A stretch of 44,233 nt of DNA from positions 1 to 44,233 of the forward strand of contig CASJPF010000029.1 in the NCBI GenBank assembly GCA_949383255.1, in the 5' to 3' direction. A program made the translations under genes and the position numbers. Below the pieces are notes generated by a model. It made no database searches and had not been told where the DNA came from. It worked only from the letters and a program-made list of their open reading frames with translations. Position 1 is the first letter of the stretch, and each line of letters starts with the position of its first letter. Source of the DNA: Lachnospiraceae bacterium (lineage in GTDB: Bacteria; Bacillota; Clostridia; Lachnospirales; Lachnospiraceae). Below, piece by piece: positions 9,401 to 15,830 of the stretch.

Positions 9401-9773
9401 TGAGATGGCTGGGCGCGACTCTGGCGGCGAGGGACAAAATCCAAAGTATGTAGCACTGCTTGCAGGCTTTGCAATGCTTTATAGCACACAGAGCAGCAGG
9501 GATTCCAAAATTAAGTTAGTGCTACTCGACGAAGCATTTTCAAAGATGGATCAGGAGCGCAGCGCAGTCTGCTTAAAATATGCGCGCAAAATGGATTTAC
9601 AGCTCATTGTCTGCGTTCCTGACGAGCGCTTGCAGTCGCTCATTCGGAATGTGGATTGTGTGTATGGTTTTCGTCGATTTCAAAATCGGATTTCGATGAT
9701 GCATATTGATAAAGGAAATTATCTTGAGTTATTGGAAGGGAAGAAAGAGCATGGAACAGATGACACTCTTTGA
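6396..9773 (+). CDS. jetC: Wadjet JetC / MksB-like SMC ATPase
   Basis: This is a 1125-residue SMC/Rad50-type ATPase. The Walker A motif GMSGSGKST is at residues 35-43, long coiled coils fill about 230-390 and 620-820 around a central hinge-like region, and the C-terminal head carries the signature SGGEGQNPKYVALLAGFAML (about 1008) and Walker B LVLLDEAFSKMD (about 1042). The final block, ending near VYGFRRFQNRISMMHID, is typical of JetC. The GTG at 6396 is chosen because AGGAG at 6385-6389 sits six bases upstream; ATG 6381 has no such site. It overlaps jetB by 26 nt and rarA by 23 nt. ATP-driven loop extrusion is known for the family. All ATPase motifs are intact here. Confidence 0.9.
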   Translation: MKKAKKIFKKMCLNNWGGITHQILEFHEYVNLFSGMSGSGKSTVMDAIQVILYGSISSSFLNKAADDARNKRSVLSYLRGEQKDGTANRAGKDFCSIIALEIEDTGSHTASCVGLAFEVRKNDTEIRKMLYFSHSGRMPEQGYLTEAGFPYTNQEIRKLVEERAAGSENRGRNDVNRIYPSKEAYTNALYDSLLGYIDGKRFHVMEKSAIALKMTDGTGQFIKDYMFPKNDGDIIGKISEQLGAYRDIQEKIKDMRRRIVLLSEVQEAGKRKAAVSTDILRSKAMIQCVEVLELENKIAADAEEIQNAAQELERLAETAKKIEVDMNDIDGELIQVSAELKASDVGIKQDQLKELVKLQQMYAADSEQWRKITNELRKWEEDEIVTDYVSNPMLNKIALFCKGKVDEELCQTLRKNILDAKQGIDEIFEEYNEQRRDLEREIRELTRLVDDMQNDRKPYPPVLKEARAALERRLTDTYGRVIKVNIFADLFNVDDATWKNAIEGRLGRLKHSLVTEPKYAHDAARIFRDMKKYEEVELIDTDAVLKQKITVEDNSLYEAVRTEIPYMDACLKRYLGRIQKCHTIEELEKVRDGVTPDCYSYSNFIFRHLRKSDYERYACIGTKVSKAKLEGYCENLQRREEEYAEVRRVADRLKTAAGFEDLNNDTAYFVRLSKAGKELDKVTGQITGLQQEIARIIEGEFKELQERKDRLTEKKENKRVEQSQNQNLINEYTRRKSHREGELKTLQLDLEEKRAVYKTDVQIEEEVRQQLQARSSQTVRSRLLTQINSLEEQEQAEIETLQNTRNRFNREYPSVGFNGAEKENTVYDRLLQDYQKDYEPKYESEFEKQCSLIYKSLRENVIATIHGDINAAKRHTHEINRLLRETNFADSTYQIKIEPARDEKGQFYEMLTAPELDSKNIDTELTEGQMSLGEDTFYQKYEQKIKLLTDKFMPLREEDGRIREQRIRDMEAYADYRNYLSFSMYEQVTDENGTVVRENYVDEMAGRDSGGEGQNPKYVALLAGFAMLYSTQSSRDSKIKLVLLDEAFSKMDQERSAVCLKYARKMDLQLIVCVPDERLQSLIRNVDCVYGFRRFQNRISMMHIDKGNYLELLEGKKEHGTDDTL

Positions 9774-11067
9774 CAGGGAATTGCCACAACCACTTGCAGC
9801 ACGACTGCGTCCGCGATCTTTGGAAGAATATGCAGGGCAGACACATTTGCTCGGAAAGGGGAAGGTGTTGCGCCGTTTAATTGAGAATGACCAAGTGTCC
9901 TCCATGATTTTCTGGGGACCTCCAGGTGTCGGAAAAACAACACTTGCACGGATTATTGCAGGTAGAACAAAATCTTCTTTTATTGATTTCTCAGCGGTGA
10001 CAAGCGGTATTAAGGAAATTCGCACTGTGATGGAGCAGGCGGAACAGAATCGCCGATTTGGAGAGCGGACAATTGTGTTTGTGGATGAGATTCACCGCTT
10101 TAACAAGGCACAACAGGATGCGTTTTTGCCATTTGTGGAGAAAGGCAGCATTATTTTAATTGGAGCAACAACAGAGAATCCGTCGTTTGAGATTAACAGT
10201 GCGCTTCTGTCACGGTGTAAAGTGTTTGTATTACATGCACTGACTAGGGAAGAGTTGACAGCGCTTTTGTCGCGTGCATTAAAAGACAGCAGAGGATTTG
10301 GAATGCAGCAGGTGCATATTTCAGAAGACTTGCTTGAAGCGATTGCCAATTTTGCTAATGGAGATGCAAGAAATGCATTATCTACGCTGGAAATGGTAGT
10401 TTTAAATGGCGAGATTGATGAAAGTGGAGCGGTTACAGTCACAAGAGAAACTTTGGAACAGTGCACCTCAAAAAAGTCTTTATTATATGACAAAAAGGGC
10501 GAAGAGCACTATAATTTAATCTCTGCTCTGCATAAGTCCATGCGCAATTCTGACCCAGACGCTGCGGTGTACTGGCTTGCAAGAATGCTTGAAGCAGGCG
10601 AAGATCCGCTCTATGTTGCAAGGCGTGTGACACGTTTTGCAAGTGAAGATGTTGGTCTTGCCGATCCGCAGGCGCTTCCTATCGCGGTGGCAGCATATCA
10701 AGCATGTCACTTTATCGGTATGCCGGAGTGTAGCGTGCATCTGACGCAGGCGGTGGTATATCTGTCACTTGCGCCTAAATCCAATGCACTTTATATGGCA
10801 TATGAACATGCAAAGCAAGATGCCATAGAGCAGCTTGCTGAGCCAGTGCCACTTGTGATACGCAATGCAGTTACAGACTTGATGGGAGCGCTGGACTATG
10901 GAAAGGGTTATCAATATGCGCATGATACAGAAGAAAAAATTGCTCGTATGCAATGCCTTCCAGATTCCCTGCTGGGAAGGGAATACTATCAGCCAACCAC
11001 ACAGGGACAAGAAGCCGTTTTTAAAGAGCGCTTGGAACAAATTAAGGACTGGAAGGCAAAGAGTTGA
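9751..11067 (+). CDS. rarA: Replication-associated recombination protein A (RarA/MgsA AAA+ ATPase)
   Basis: The 438-residue protein has the RarA order of motifs: N-terminal LAARLRPRSLEEYAGQ, Walker A GPPGVGKTT (56-64), Walker B FVDEIHRFNKAQQDAF (about 110), sensor 1 GATTENPSFEINSALLSRC, and the C-terminal tetramerisation region with YWLARMLEAGEDPLYVARRV and DYGKGYQYAHD. RarA acts at stalled replication forks with single-stranded DNA-binding protein. The extreme N-terminus, EQMTLFD, contains QMTLF, which resembles the beta-clamp-binding pentapeptide QL(S/D)LF. ATG 9751 has GGAAGGG just upstream and lies inside jetC (23-nt overlap), so rarA is translated from the same message. A jetD gene would normally be expected here or nearby. 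Confidence 0.93.
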   Translation: MEQMTLFDRELPQPLAARLRPRSLEEYAGQTHLLGKGKVLRRLIENDQVSSMIFWGPPGVGKTTLARIIAGRTKSSFIDFSAVTSGIKEIRTVMEQAEQNRRFGERTIVFVDEIHRFNKAQQDAFLPFVEKGSIILIGATTENPSFEINSALLSRCKVFVLHALTREELTALLSRALKDSRGFGMQQVHISEDLLEAIANFANGDARNALSTLEMVVLNGEIDESGAVTVTRETLEQCTSKKSLLYDKKGEEHYNLISALHKSMRNSDPDAAVYWLARMLEAGEDPLYVARRVTRFASEDVGLADPQALPIAVAAYQACHFIGMPECSVHLTQAVVYLSLAPKSNALYMAYEHAKQDAIEQLAEPVPLVIRNAVTDLMGALDYGKGYQYAHDTEEKIARMQCLPDSLLGREYYQPTTQGQEAVFKERLEQIKDWKAKS

Positions 11068-11091
11068 GTACACAAGGAGTACGATTATAAA

Positions 11092-11238
11092 ATGAACAAT
11101 CAATATAATAAAATGATTACAGCCTGCTTTGTGGGATATATGGGGGATAATTTAAAAATGGGGGTTTTTGCGGGGATTATTTTTTTGGTGCTGCTGTTGA
11201 TTGGAATTGTGCTTTGCAGGCAAAAATTATCGTTTTGA
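11092..11238 (+). CDS. Small membrane peptide (48 aa)
   Basis: The frame starts MNNQYNKMITACFVGYMGDN, continues through a strongly hydrophobic stretch of about 20 residues (GVFAGIIFLVLLLIGIVL, about 25-42) and ends CRQKLSF. It follows rarA by 24 nt. AAGGAG at 11074-11079 is 12 nt before the ATG, rather far but possible. Single-helix peptides of this type occur as regulators or toxins, but nothing here identifies a family. It could also be a chance frame. Confidence 0.45.
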   Translation: MNNQYNKMITACFVGYMGDNLKMGVFAGIIFLVLLLIGIVLCRQKLSF

Positions 11239-11263
11239 CCAGTGTGGTGTAGCGATGTATTTA

Positions 11264-11421
11264 GGAATTGTAGGAAAATAAGTGATGCAGATTGCGTAGG
11301 ATATTTCTTCGAGGAGGTATGTCAAAAAACGTAGGCGTAGCGGGCTACGGCGAGGCTTTTTGGCATGCATAATCGGAGAAATAGCCAAGTCAAGATGCGT
11401 CAGTTATTTTTCTACAGTTCC
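11264..11421 (+). mobile_element. 158-bp near-palindromic MITE, family 1 copy A
   Basis: The element begins GGAATTGTAGGAAAATAAGTG and ends with the imperfect reverse complement, finishing CTACAGTTCC. It is flanked by TTA direct repeats at 11261-11263 and 11422-11424. The two halves pair over almost their whole length around a centre near CGTAGCGGGCTACG. Copies of exactly the same length lie at 14891-15048 (opposite orientation) and 42341-42498, each also between TTA repeats. No transposase is encoded, so it must move in trans. Confidence 0.8.
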
Positions 11422-11424
11422 TTA

Positions 11425-11484
11425 GATAGCGATAATTGGTTTAAGGCGTTGATTGAGTATGAAGATGAACAGAGGCAGCAGTTG
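11425..11484 (+). pseudogene. Possible gene remnant next to the MITE
   Basis: Directly after the element a short open frame reads DSDNWFKALIEYEDEQRQQL and stops near 11484. It has coding-like composition but no start. It may be the C-terminal end of a gene cut by the MITE. The rest of 11485-11547 shows nothing recognisable. Confidence 0.25.
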
Positions 11485-11547
11485 TGAAGTGTTGTCACGA
11501 ATCATGGATATTCTGACTGGGCAACAACGCATATTACATACAGAAAT

Positions 11548-11576
11548 AAAAGGAGCAACACTCCTTTTTATTTTGG
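11548..11576. terminator. Bidirectional intrinsic terminator
   Basis: An 8-bp perfect stem AAAAGGAG (11548-11555), CAACA loop, CTCCTTTT (11561-11568) has T-rich sequence on the plus side and, on the minus side, TTTTATTTC. It lies just beyond the stop of the minus-strand gene 11587-12411 and can end that transcript. Confidence 0.75.
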
Positions 11577-11586
11577 TGAGATTTGA

Positions 11587-12411
11587 TTATGTCTGGTGTT
11601 TGATCACTTCAATAACGCTTATCATATGATATTTTATTAAAAAAATTTGATTGGAATACATTGGAAATTCATATTTTGCTTTTTGTAGCAGTGGATAAAA
11701 CCACTTTTCTGTTTCTTTGATGTACTCTATCATCTTTTCTTTAGAAAATCCTACTGCCATACTAGAAATATTGTTACAGCGATCCAACAACTTGACAATA
11801 GTGGCAATGGCATTTTGGGAGATTTGTGTAAAGTAATTTTCCTCGTCGTCATCTGTTTTGGTCAAGAGCGAAACGGCTGTCCGCGTCTCTTCGTTAACAG
11901 GCAGTTCGTCGCAGGAAACTCCGCAATCTTCACAGACATCATGAAGCAAGGCAGTCGAGATTATATTGTCATCATCTAGTCCTAAGGCAAGTGCATGACA
12001 AGAAATTAAAAGTGGGTGATAAATATAAGGAACTTTGTCCTTTCCTTTGCGAATTTGTCCTTTGTGAAGTTCGCGCGCGTAGGGTAGGACTTTAGAAGTT
12101 TGATACAGCTTTTTCACGCTTGCGTAGGTTTTAATGTATGTGTACATCCTTCCCTCATCAAATAGCCTGTCAGAGAGTGAGTCCTGAAAATCAATCAATA
12201 CATTTTCTTTTTTTACGCCACAGAGCAACCAGTCAGTCGTTACCTGATAGAGGGATGCAATTTCCGCCAGTTTATCAATATCTGGTGAGGTTTCTCCGCG
12301 CTCCCATAAGCTGACAGCCTGAAAAGAAACATTTAACTGCTCTGCAACTTCTCGCTGCGTCATACCCCGCTCTTTTCTCGCGGCTGCCAATCGTTTTGAA
12401 AGATCCGTCAC
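11587..12411 (-). CDS. XRE helix-turn-helix fused to SpoT/MESH1-like HD hydrolase
   Basis: Residues 1-65 form a Cro/C1-type DNA-binding domain (RLAAARKERGMTQREVAEQL, VSFQAVSLWERGETSPDIDKL). Residues about 105-240 resemble the HD hydrolase domain of RelA/SpoT and MESH1 proteins: ARELHKGQIRKGKDKVPYIYHP, then LLHDVCEDCGV (HDxxED) and KLLDRCNN, the equivalent of the usual KLADRxHN. These are the metal- and nucleotide-contacting motifs. No synthetase domain follows. The product could therefore be a transcription regulator that senses or degrades (p)ppGpp-like nucleotides. GTG 12411 has AGGAGG eight bases upstream. A dyad overlapping the likely promoter at 12454-12468 suggests autoregulation. Confidence 0.8.
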   Translation of the reverse strand: MTDLSKRLAAARKERGMTQREVAEQLNVSFQAVSLWERGETSPDIDKLAEIASLYQVTTDWLLCGVKKENVLIDFQDSLSDRLFDEGRMYTYIKTYASVKKLYQTSKVLPYARELHKGQIRKGKDKVPYIYHPLLISCHALALGLDDDNIISTALLHDVCEDCGVSCDELPVNEETRTAVSLLTKTDDDEENYFTQISQNAIATIVKLLDRCNNISSMAVGFSKEKMIEYIKETEKWFYPLLQKAKYEFPMYSNQIFLIKYHMISVIEVIKHQT

Positions 12412-12438
12412 TGTGTTTTCCTCCTGCGTATGATCGTT

Positions 12439-12468
12439 GCAGCCGATGGCTGCTATAATTCAATTATA
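12439..12468 (-). promoter_or_regulatory. Promoter and dyad operator of the XRE-HD gene
   Basis: On the minus strand a TATAAT-like -10 is embedded in the perfect inverted repeat TATAATT-C-AATTATA (12454-12468). Just inside the leader is a second perfect inverted repeat, GCAGCC-GAT-GGCTGC (12439-12453). Cro/C1-type regulators often bind such dyads at their own promoters. The -35 region is weak, and binding is inferred. Confidence 0.5.
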
Positions 12469-12529
12469 ATGCATAATGGAATAAAAATACAGCATAAATA
12501 TCTTGAATCTATTAATTTGAATAACAGCG

Positions 12530-12683
12530 GTTACTTTTCAAATCCGCACCATGCACTTGCTGCATGGTGTCGGAGCCAGCGCCAAAATGCCTGCCTTGTG
12601 GCATTTTGTGTGCATCAATTGTTGCAATTCACACCAAATCATCATAAATGAATGCGAAATCTGGCGTGGGTGTGAATTGTAAC
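12530..12683 (+). mobile_element. 154-bp MITE, family 3 copy A
   Basis: The ends are inverted: GTTACTTTTCA at 12530 and TGAATTGTAAC at 12673-12683 (reverse complement GTTACAATTCA). The flanks TAACAGCG (12522-12529) and TAACAACG (12684-12691) look like an 8-bp target duplication with one mismatch. Inner inverted repeats around GCACCATG/CATGGTG and GCAAAATGC-like blocks add hairpins. A related element lies at 43323-43466. It fills the gap between the XRE-HD gene and the gene at 12827. Confidence 0.7.
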
Positions 12684-12826
12684 TAACAACGACAAGGGCA
12701 TACAAGGCAATGCTATATTCAAGTATCACTTGACATACTTTTCTCTGTACGATATGATAAGGAACTATAGGGAAATAACGAACAAAAAAGTAGTGGTAAG
12801 ATAAGAGCGTGTTGGGGAAACAAAAA

Positions 12827-13219
12827 ATGGATGAGAAACAATTGCTTGTGGAAAAATATGGACTAAAGCACGAAAACTGTGCTTGGTATTCAGAGAAGGA
12901 AAATGCACATAAGCATTTGATTTTTAAAGATGCATTTTTTGAGCGGACAGACATAATTGGTCTATTGTTTCGCATCAATAAATTGTGTATGGCAAAGGTT
13001 AAATATTTTCGGGCAAATATTGCACAATACGATCCGCTCAAATACGATTACAAAAAGGGATTTGTCACTGTGCCGCTGTGGGATGCGGACTTTCTAAGAC
13101 ATCGCAGTTCGGGGTGGATTTTAGATTTTCGTTATTTACAGACAATTACTGTGTATGATGATTTTGTGGCATTGTGCAGAGAACTGGAAGCTTTCGAGGA
13201 GACAGAAGACATGCTCTAA
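12827..13219 (+). CDS. Hypothetical protein (130 aa)
   Basis: A soluble, mixed alpha/beta sequence without signal peptide or membrane segment, containing aromatic-rich blocks (ENCAWYSEKENAHKHLIFKDAFFERTD, SGWILDFRYLQTITVYDDF) and an acidic C-terminus. No family was recognised. ATG 12827 follows GGGGA by eight bases; a GTG at 12809 would add six residues. It sits alone between a MITE and a convergent MocR gene. Confidence 0.6.
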   Translation: MDEKQLLVEKYGLKHENCAWYSEKENAHKHLIFKDAFFERTDIIGLLFRINKLCMAKVKYFRANIAQYDPLKYDYKKGFVTVPLWDADFLRHRSSGWILDFRYLQTITVYDDFVALCRELEAFEETEDML

Positions 13220-13245
13220 AATGCAGTTTCGGCATGTCTTCTATA
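13205..13245. terminator. Hairpin between convergent genes
   Basis: GAAGACATGC at 13205-13214 pairs perfectly with GCATGTCTTC about 17 nt later, spanning the stop codon of the plus-strand gene. No strong T-run follows, so it may be a weak or bidirectional terminator for the two convergent genes. Confidence 0.45.
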
Positions 13246-13273
13246 TAGGAATATTAATTTCGATTCTCTTTTT

Positions 13274-14614
13274 CTAGCCACTATAACTAATTTCGTACAA
13301 CAGCTTTACAGCGTCGGGAAACTTTTCCACAGGAACTTCACAGCATGAGAGTGCAATATGTGCAAAACCATCATTTTTTTTCTGGTCTTTGTGGAAAGAA
13401 AAGACCAAAATTCCATTTGCTGCTGCTTTATCGCACAATTCATCGCTGGTCAGCGCGCACTTTATTTTTAGGTGTACAAGAAAGACAGATTCGCCCATGT
13501 AGACTTCCGCACAAGAACCAAAAGTCTTTTCCAGAAGTGCGGACAACGTTTTCGCCTTGTTGGAATACAGACGTTTTAGTTTCCGAATTTGACTTTCCAA
13601 ATGCCCATCGCGCAGAAATTGACAAAGAGCAAGTTGTTCTGATTTGGAGGCAGTTTGATTGTAGAGTGTCTTTTTTTTCTCGTACAAAGGCAGCAACGAG
13701 TCGGGCAGAATCATGAAACTTAGACGAATGGAAGGCAACAGAAGTTTAGAAAAAGTGCTTAGATAGACAACATTCTCACCGCCTGCAAGCCCCTGCAAAC
13801 ATGGTATTGGCTTACTGAAATACCGAAATTCATTGTCATAGTCGTCTTCGAGAATCAATCGATTATGAACCGCGCATTCTTTTAAAAGAGTAAGACGTTT
13901 TTCGACACTCATCACATCTCCAAGCGAGGTCATATGAGATGGTGTCATGTAGAGTACGTTTGCATTTTCTTTGTCTTTCTCAATATCAAATCCATAATCC
14001 TCAAAAATAACCATACCTTGTGCAAAGCGCGTGTCATGGAAACAGACCGTGTGATGCTCTTTGATGAGCGGGCAGAGGATATTGAGCAGTGCTTGAGAGC
14101 CGGCGCCAATCACAATGTTTTCAGGGCGACAGACAGCGTTTCGCTTATTTATCACATAGCGGCAGAGAACCTCGCGCAGTTCGTATTCGCCTTGCGGTTC
14201 CCCATAAGTCAACATACGTCCGTCCTGCCGCAGTGTGCTTTTAATATAGCGCCGCCACAGATTGAAATCAAAACTCTCCGCGTCCACATTATTGGATGTA
14301 AAATTGTATAAGATTTTATTTTGGTGTGCCGCGATGTTTTTTGTGTTGTGCGCATTTTGGTTGGAAAATGAATTTATGGTTCTATCTGTGACGTAGTACC
14401 CACTTTGCGGTCGAGAAATAATATAGCCGTCCGCTGCAAGGCACAGATAGGCGGTCTCAATTGTTGTGCGACTCAGACCTAGTTGCACCGCGCCGCGCCG
14501 GATAGAGGGCATCTTCGTTCCTGGCATTAGACGCCCTGTAACAATCAAGTCCTTATAGTAGTCATATACCTGTAGATAACGTGTGGATTGTGTCGAATTG
14601 AAATCAAGATTCAT
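13274..14614 (-). CDS. MocR-type regulator (GntR domain plus PLP aminotransferase-like domain)
   Basis: The 446-residue product starts with a GntR winged helix (YLQVYDYYKDLIVTGRLMPGTKMPSIRRGAVQLGLSRTTIETAYLCLAADGYIISRPQSGYYV). A class I aminotransferase-like domain follows: ENIVIGAGSQALLNILCPLI, ILEDDYDNEFRY and STFSKLLLPSIRLSF, where the Lys is the expected PLP-binding residue. MocR proteins usually sense vitamin B6 or amino compounds. No PLP-synthesis or transport gene is adjacent, so the target is unknown. ATG 14614 has GAGGAGG just upstream; an upstream start would precede this site. Confidence 0.88.
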   Translation of the reverse strand: MNLDFNSTQSTRYLQVYDYYKDLIVTGRLMPGTKMPSIRRGAVQLGLSRTTIETAYLCLAADGYIISRPQSGYYVTDRTINSFSNQNAHNTKNIAAHQNKILYNFTSNNVDAESFDFNLWRRYIKSTLRQDGRMLTYGEPQGEYELREVLCRYVINKRNAVCRPENIVIGAGSQALLNILCPLIKEHHTVCFHDTRFAQGMVIFEDYGFDIEKDKENANVLYMTPSHMTSLGDVMSVEKRLTLLKECAVHNRLILEDDYDNEFRYFSKPIPCLQGLAGGENVVYLSTFSKLLLPSIRLSFMILPDSLLPLYEKKKTLYNQTASKSEQLALCQFLRDGHLESQIRKLKRLYSNKAKTLSALLEKTFGSCAEVYMGESVFLVHLKIKCALTSDELCDKAAANGILVFSFHKDQKKNDGFAHIALSCCEVPVEKFPDAVKLLYEISYSG

Positions 14615-14648
14615 AGGTTGTCCACCTCCTCTGTTTGTGCTATGATAA

Positions 14649-14677
14649 ATAGTAACATGACAAGATGGCGGATGCAA
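14649..14677 (-). promoter_or_regulatory. Promoter of the MocR gene
   Basis: Reading the minus strand, TTGCAT (14677-14672) and TACTAT (14654-14649) are separated by exactly 17 nt, ahead of the GAGGAGG site and ATG at 14614. This fits a housekeeping sigma-A promoter with moderate boxes. Confidence 0.5.
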
Positions 14678-14692
14678 GCTACAACAATCAAT

Positions 14693-14879
14693 GTAACAGT
14701 TCAGTCATATCATTCATAAGTCGCCAGAATATACATTTTCACCAATGATATTCGGTCTTTGCTGGCGACTTATTTCATGACGGGCGTCCGCCCTATAGAA
14801 TTAATTGTACAAATTTCCCTTAGTGAGCAAGCTTCCGGGTATAATTTGCACAATTAATTCTGCATGGTTGAACTATTAT
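14693..14879 (-). mobile_element. 187-bp MITE with GTAA ends, family 2 copy B
   Basis: The element starts GTAACAGTTCAGTCAT and ends in ATGGTTGAACTATTAT. It is flanked by a perfect 8-bp direct repeat CAATCAAT (14685-14692 and 14880-14887). It is the reverse orientation of the 187-bp copy at 19389-19575. Inside are a hairpin with TAAGTCGCCAG/CTGGCGACTTA arms and one built from GAATTAATTGTACAAATT-like arms. GTAA termini and 8-bp duplications are the hallmarks of the IS66 family, so an IS66 transposase probably moves it. Confidence 0.85.
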
Positions 14880-14890
14880 CAATCAATTTA

Positions 14891-15048
14891 GGAACTGTAG
14901 AAAAATAACTGACACATCTTGACTTGTCTATTTTTCCGATTACGTATGTCAAAAATCCTCGCCGTAGCCCACTACGACTACGTTTTTTGACATACCTTCT
15001 CGAAGAAATATCCTACGCAATTTGTATCGCTTATTTTCCTGCAATTCC
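14891..15048 (-). mobile_element. 158-bp near-palindromic MITE, family 1 copy B
   Basis: Same element as 11264-11421 in the opposite orientation and with the same length, flanked by TTA at 14888-14890 and 15049-15051. It abuts the family 2 element, starting right after that element's target duplication. The two elements account for nearly all of the 505-base gap between 14614 and 15120. Confidence 0.8.
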
Positions 15049-15119
15049 TTATAAAGGTAGTTATTATTTATATTTACAGGTTAATTATTTAATTTTTATA
15101 CAGGAGGCAGCGAAAAGCA

Positions 15120-15821
15120 ATGATAGAGATAAAATATGAAGATGGAAAGTTTCTTGCAAAAGGAACCTTTTCGATTGGGATTGCAGGTGTCTATGAAAAT
15201 AGAGACTTTGACAAGGGAAATATCACCATTGATATAGAATTAGATGATGTTTTGGATGCGCTGCAAGAGGAAAAGTCCTTTGAATTTGAGCCATTGCGTC
15301 CCTATTTAAAAGACAAAGGGGAGGACGGCGCTGCGATTGCAAAAGGACTTGAGGACTATTATAATCAGAAGGAAGCGGAAATCAAGAAAAACGTAAAACA
15401 AATTAATGACTGCATTCTCTATCATATGTTTGCTGATTTGGAGGCGTGTGGATATCCATTTTGGGAGATTGAAGAAGCAATACTTCCGGGTTCGCTGGAC
15501 GGATATGACATGGGTAATCTGGAAAAGGAAATTTATGACGCACAAGAAAGTGTTTATACTTGGGGACTTGGAACAGCATTATTTTATAATCAGCCAAACA
15601 ATGGAACACTTGAGAAACCAGATATAGAAGGTAAGCTGCGACAACGGTATCCAATGTTTAATTTTGATGGTTTATATGCATCTATGGAACAGGATTGCCT
15701 TTATCTGAGTGGAAGATTTATGAGCTTTCAATTTTCTGATGGTTGGGGAGAGAAGTTACTCTGTGCGGCATATGATGAATTTGATGAAAATTTGACTTTG
15801 ACAGATTGGCATAATCATTAA
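15120..15821 (+). CDS. Hypothetical protein (233 aa)
   Basis: A soluble acidic protein. The N-terminal 60 residues look like beta strands (IKYEDGKFLAKGTFSIGIAGVYENRDF), then comes a charged helix near 75-105 (KGLEDYYNQKEAEIKKNVKQIND) and a C-terminal part ending in WHNH. No family was recognised. AGGAGG at 15102-15107 lies 12 nt before ATG 15120. The gene is bounded upstream by two MITEs and downstream by an IS605-type end, so its relation to the ABC exporter genes is uncertain. Confidence 0.65.
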   Translation: MIEIKYEDGKFLAKGTFSIGIAGVYENRDFDKGNITIDIELDDVLDALQEEKSFEFEPLRPYLKDKGEDGAAIAKGLEDYYNQKEAEIKKNVKQINDCILYHMFADLEACGYPFWEIEEAILPGSLDGYDMGNLEKEIYDAQESVYTWGLGTALFYNQPNNGTLEKPDIEGKLRQRYPMFNFDGLYASMEQDCLYLSGRFMSFQFSDGWGEKLLCAAYDEFDENLTLTDWHNH

Positions 15822-15830
15822 GGGAGGTCA

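Noticed and set aside
8742..9437. Minus-strand open frame of 231 codons inside jetC
   Set aside because: The plus strand encodes the conserved SMC head and coiled coil. The antisense product is Leu/Ile/Phe-rich shadow sequence.
11315..11371. 17-codon frame (MSKNVGVAGYGEAFWHA) in the 158-bp element after AGGAGGT
   Set aside because: The ribosome site is only one base from the ATG, the sequence is constrained by the palindrome, and copies differ without coding-like changes.
12538..13041. Minus-strand open frame over the MITE and the gene at 12827
   Set aside because: It runs through a mobile element and opposite a plausible plus-strand gene, with no family resemblance.
13274..15120. MocR gene as PdxR regulator of vitamin B6 synthesis
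   Set aside because: No pdxS/pdxT, transporter or other PLP-related gene is next to it, so the specific name is not supported.
14924..15139. Plus-strand frame of 71 codons before the gene at 15120
   Set aside because: It lies almost entirely within the palindromic MITE (copy B).
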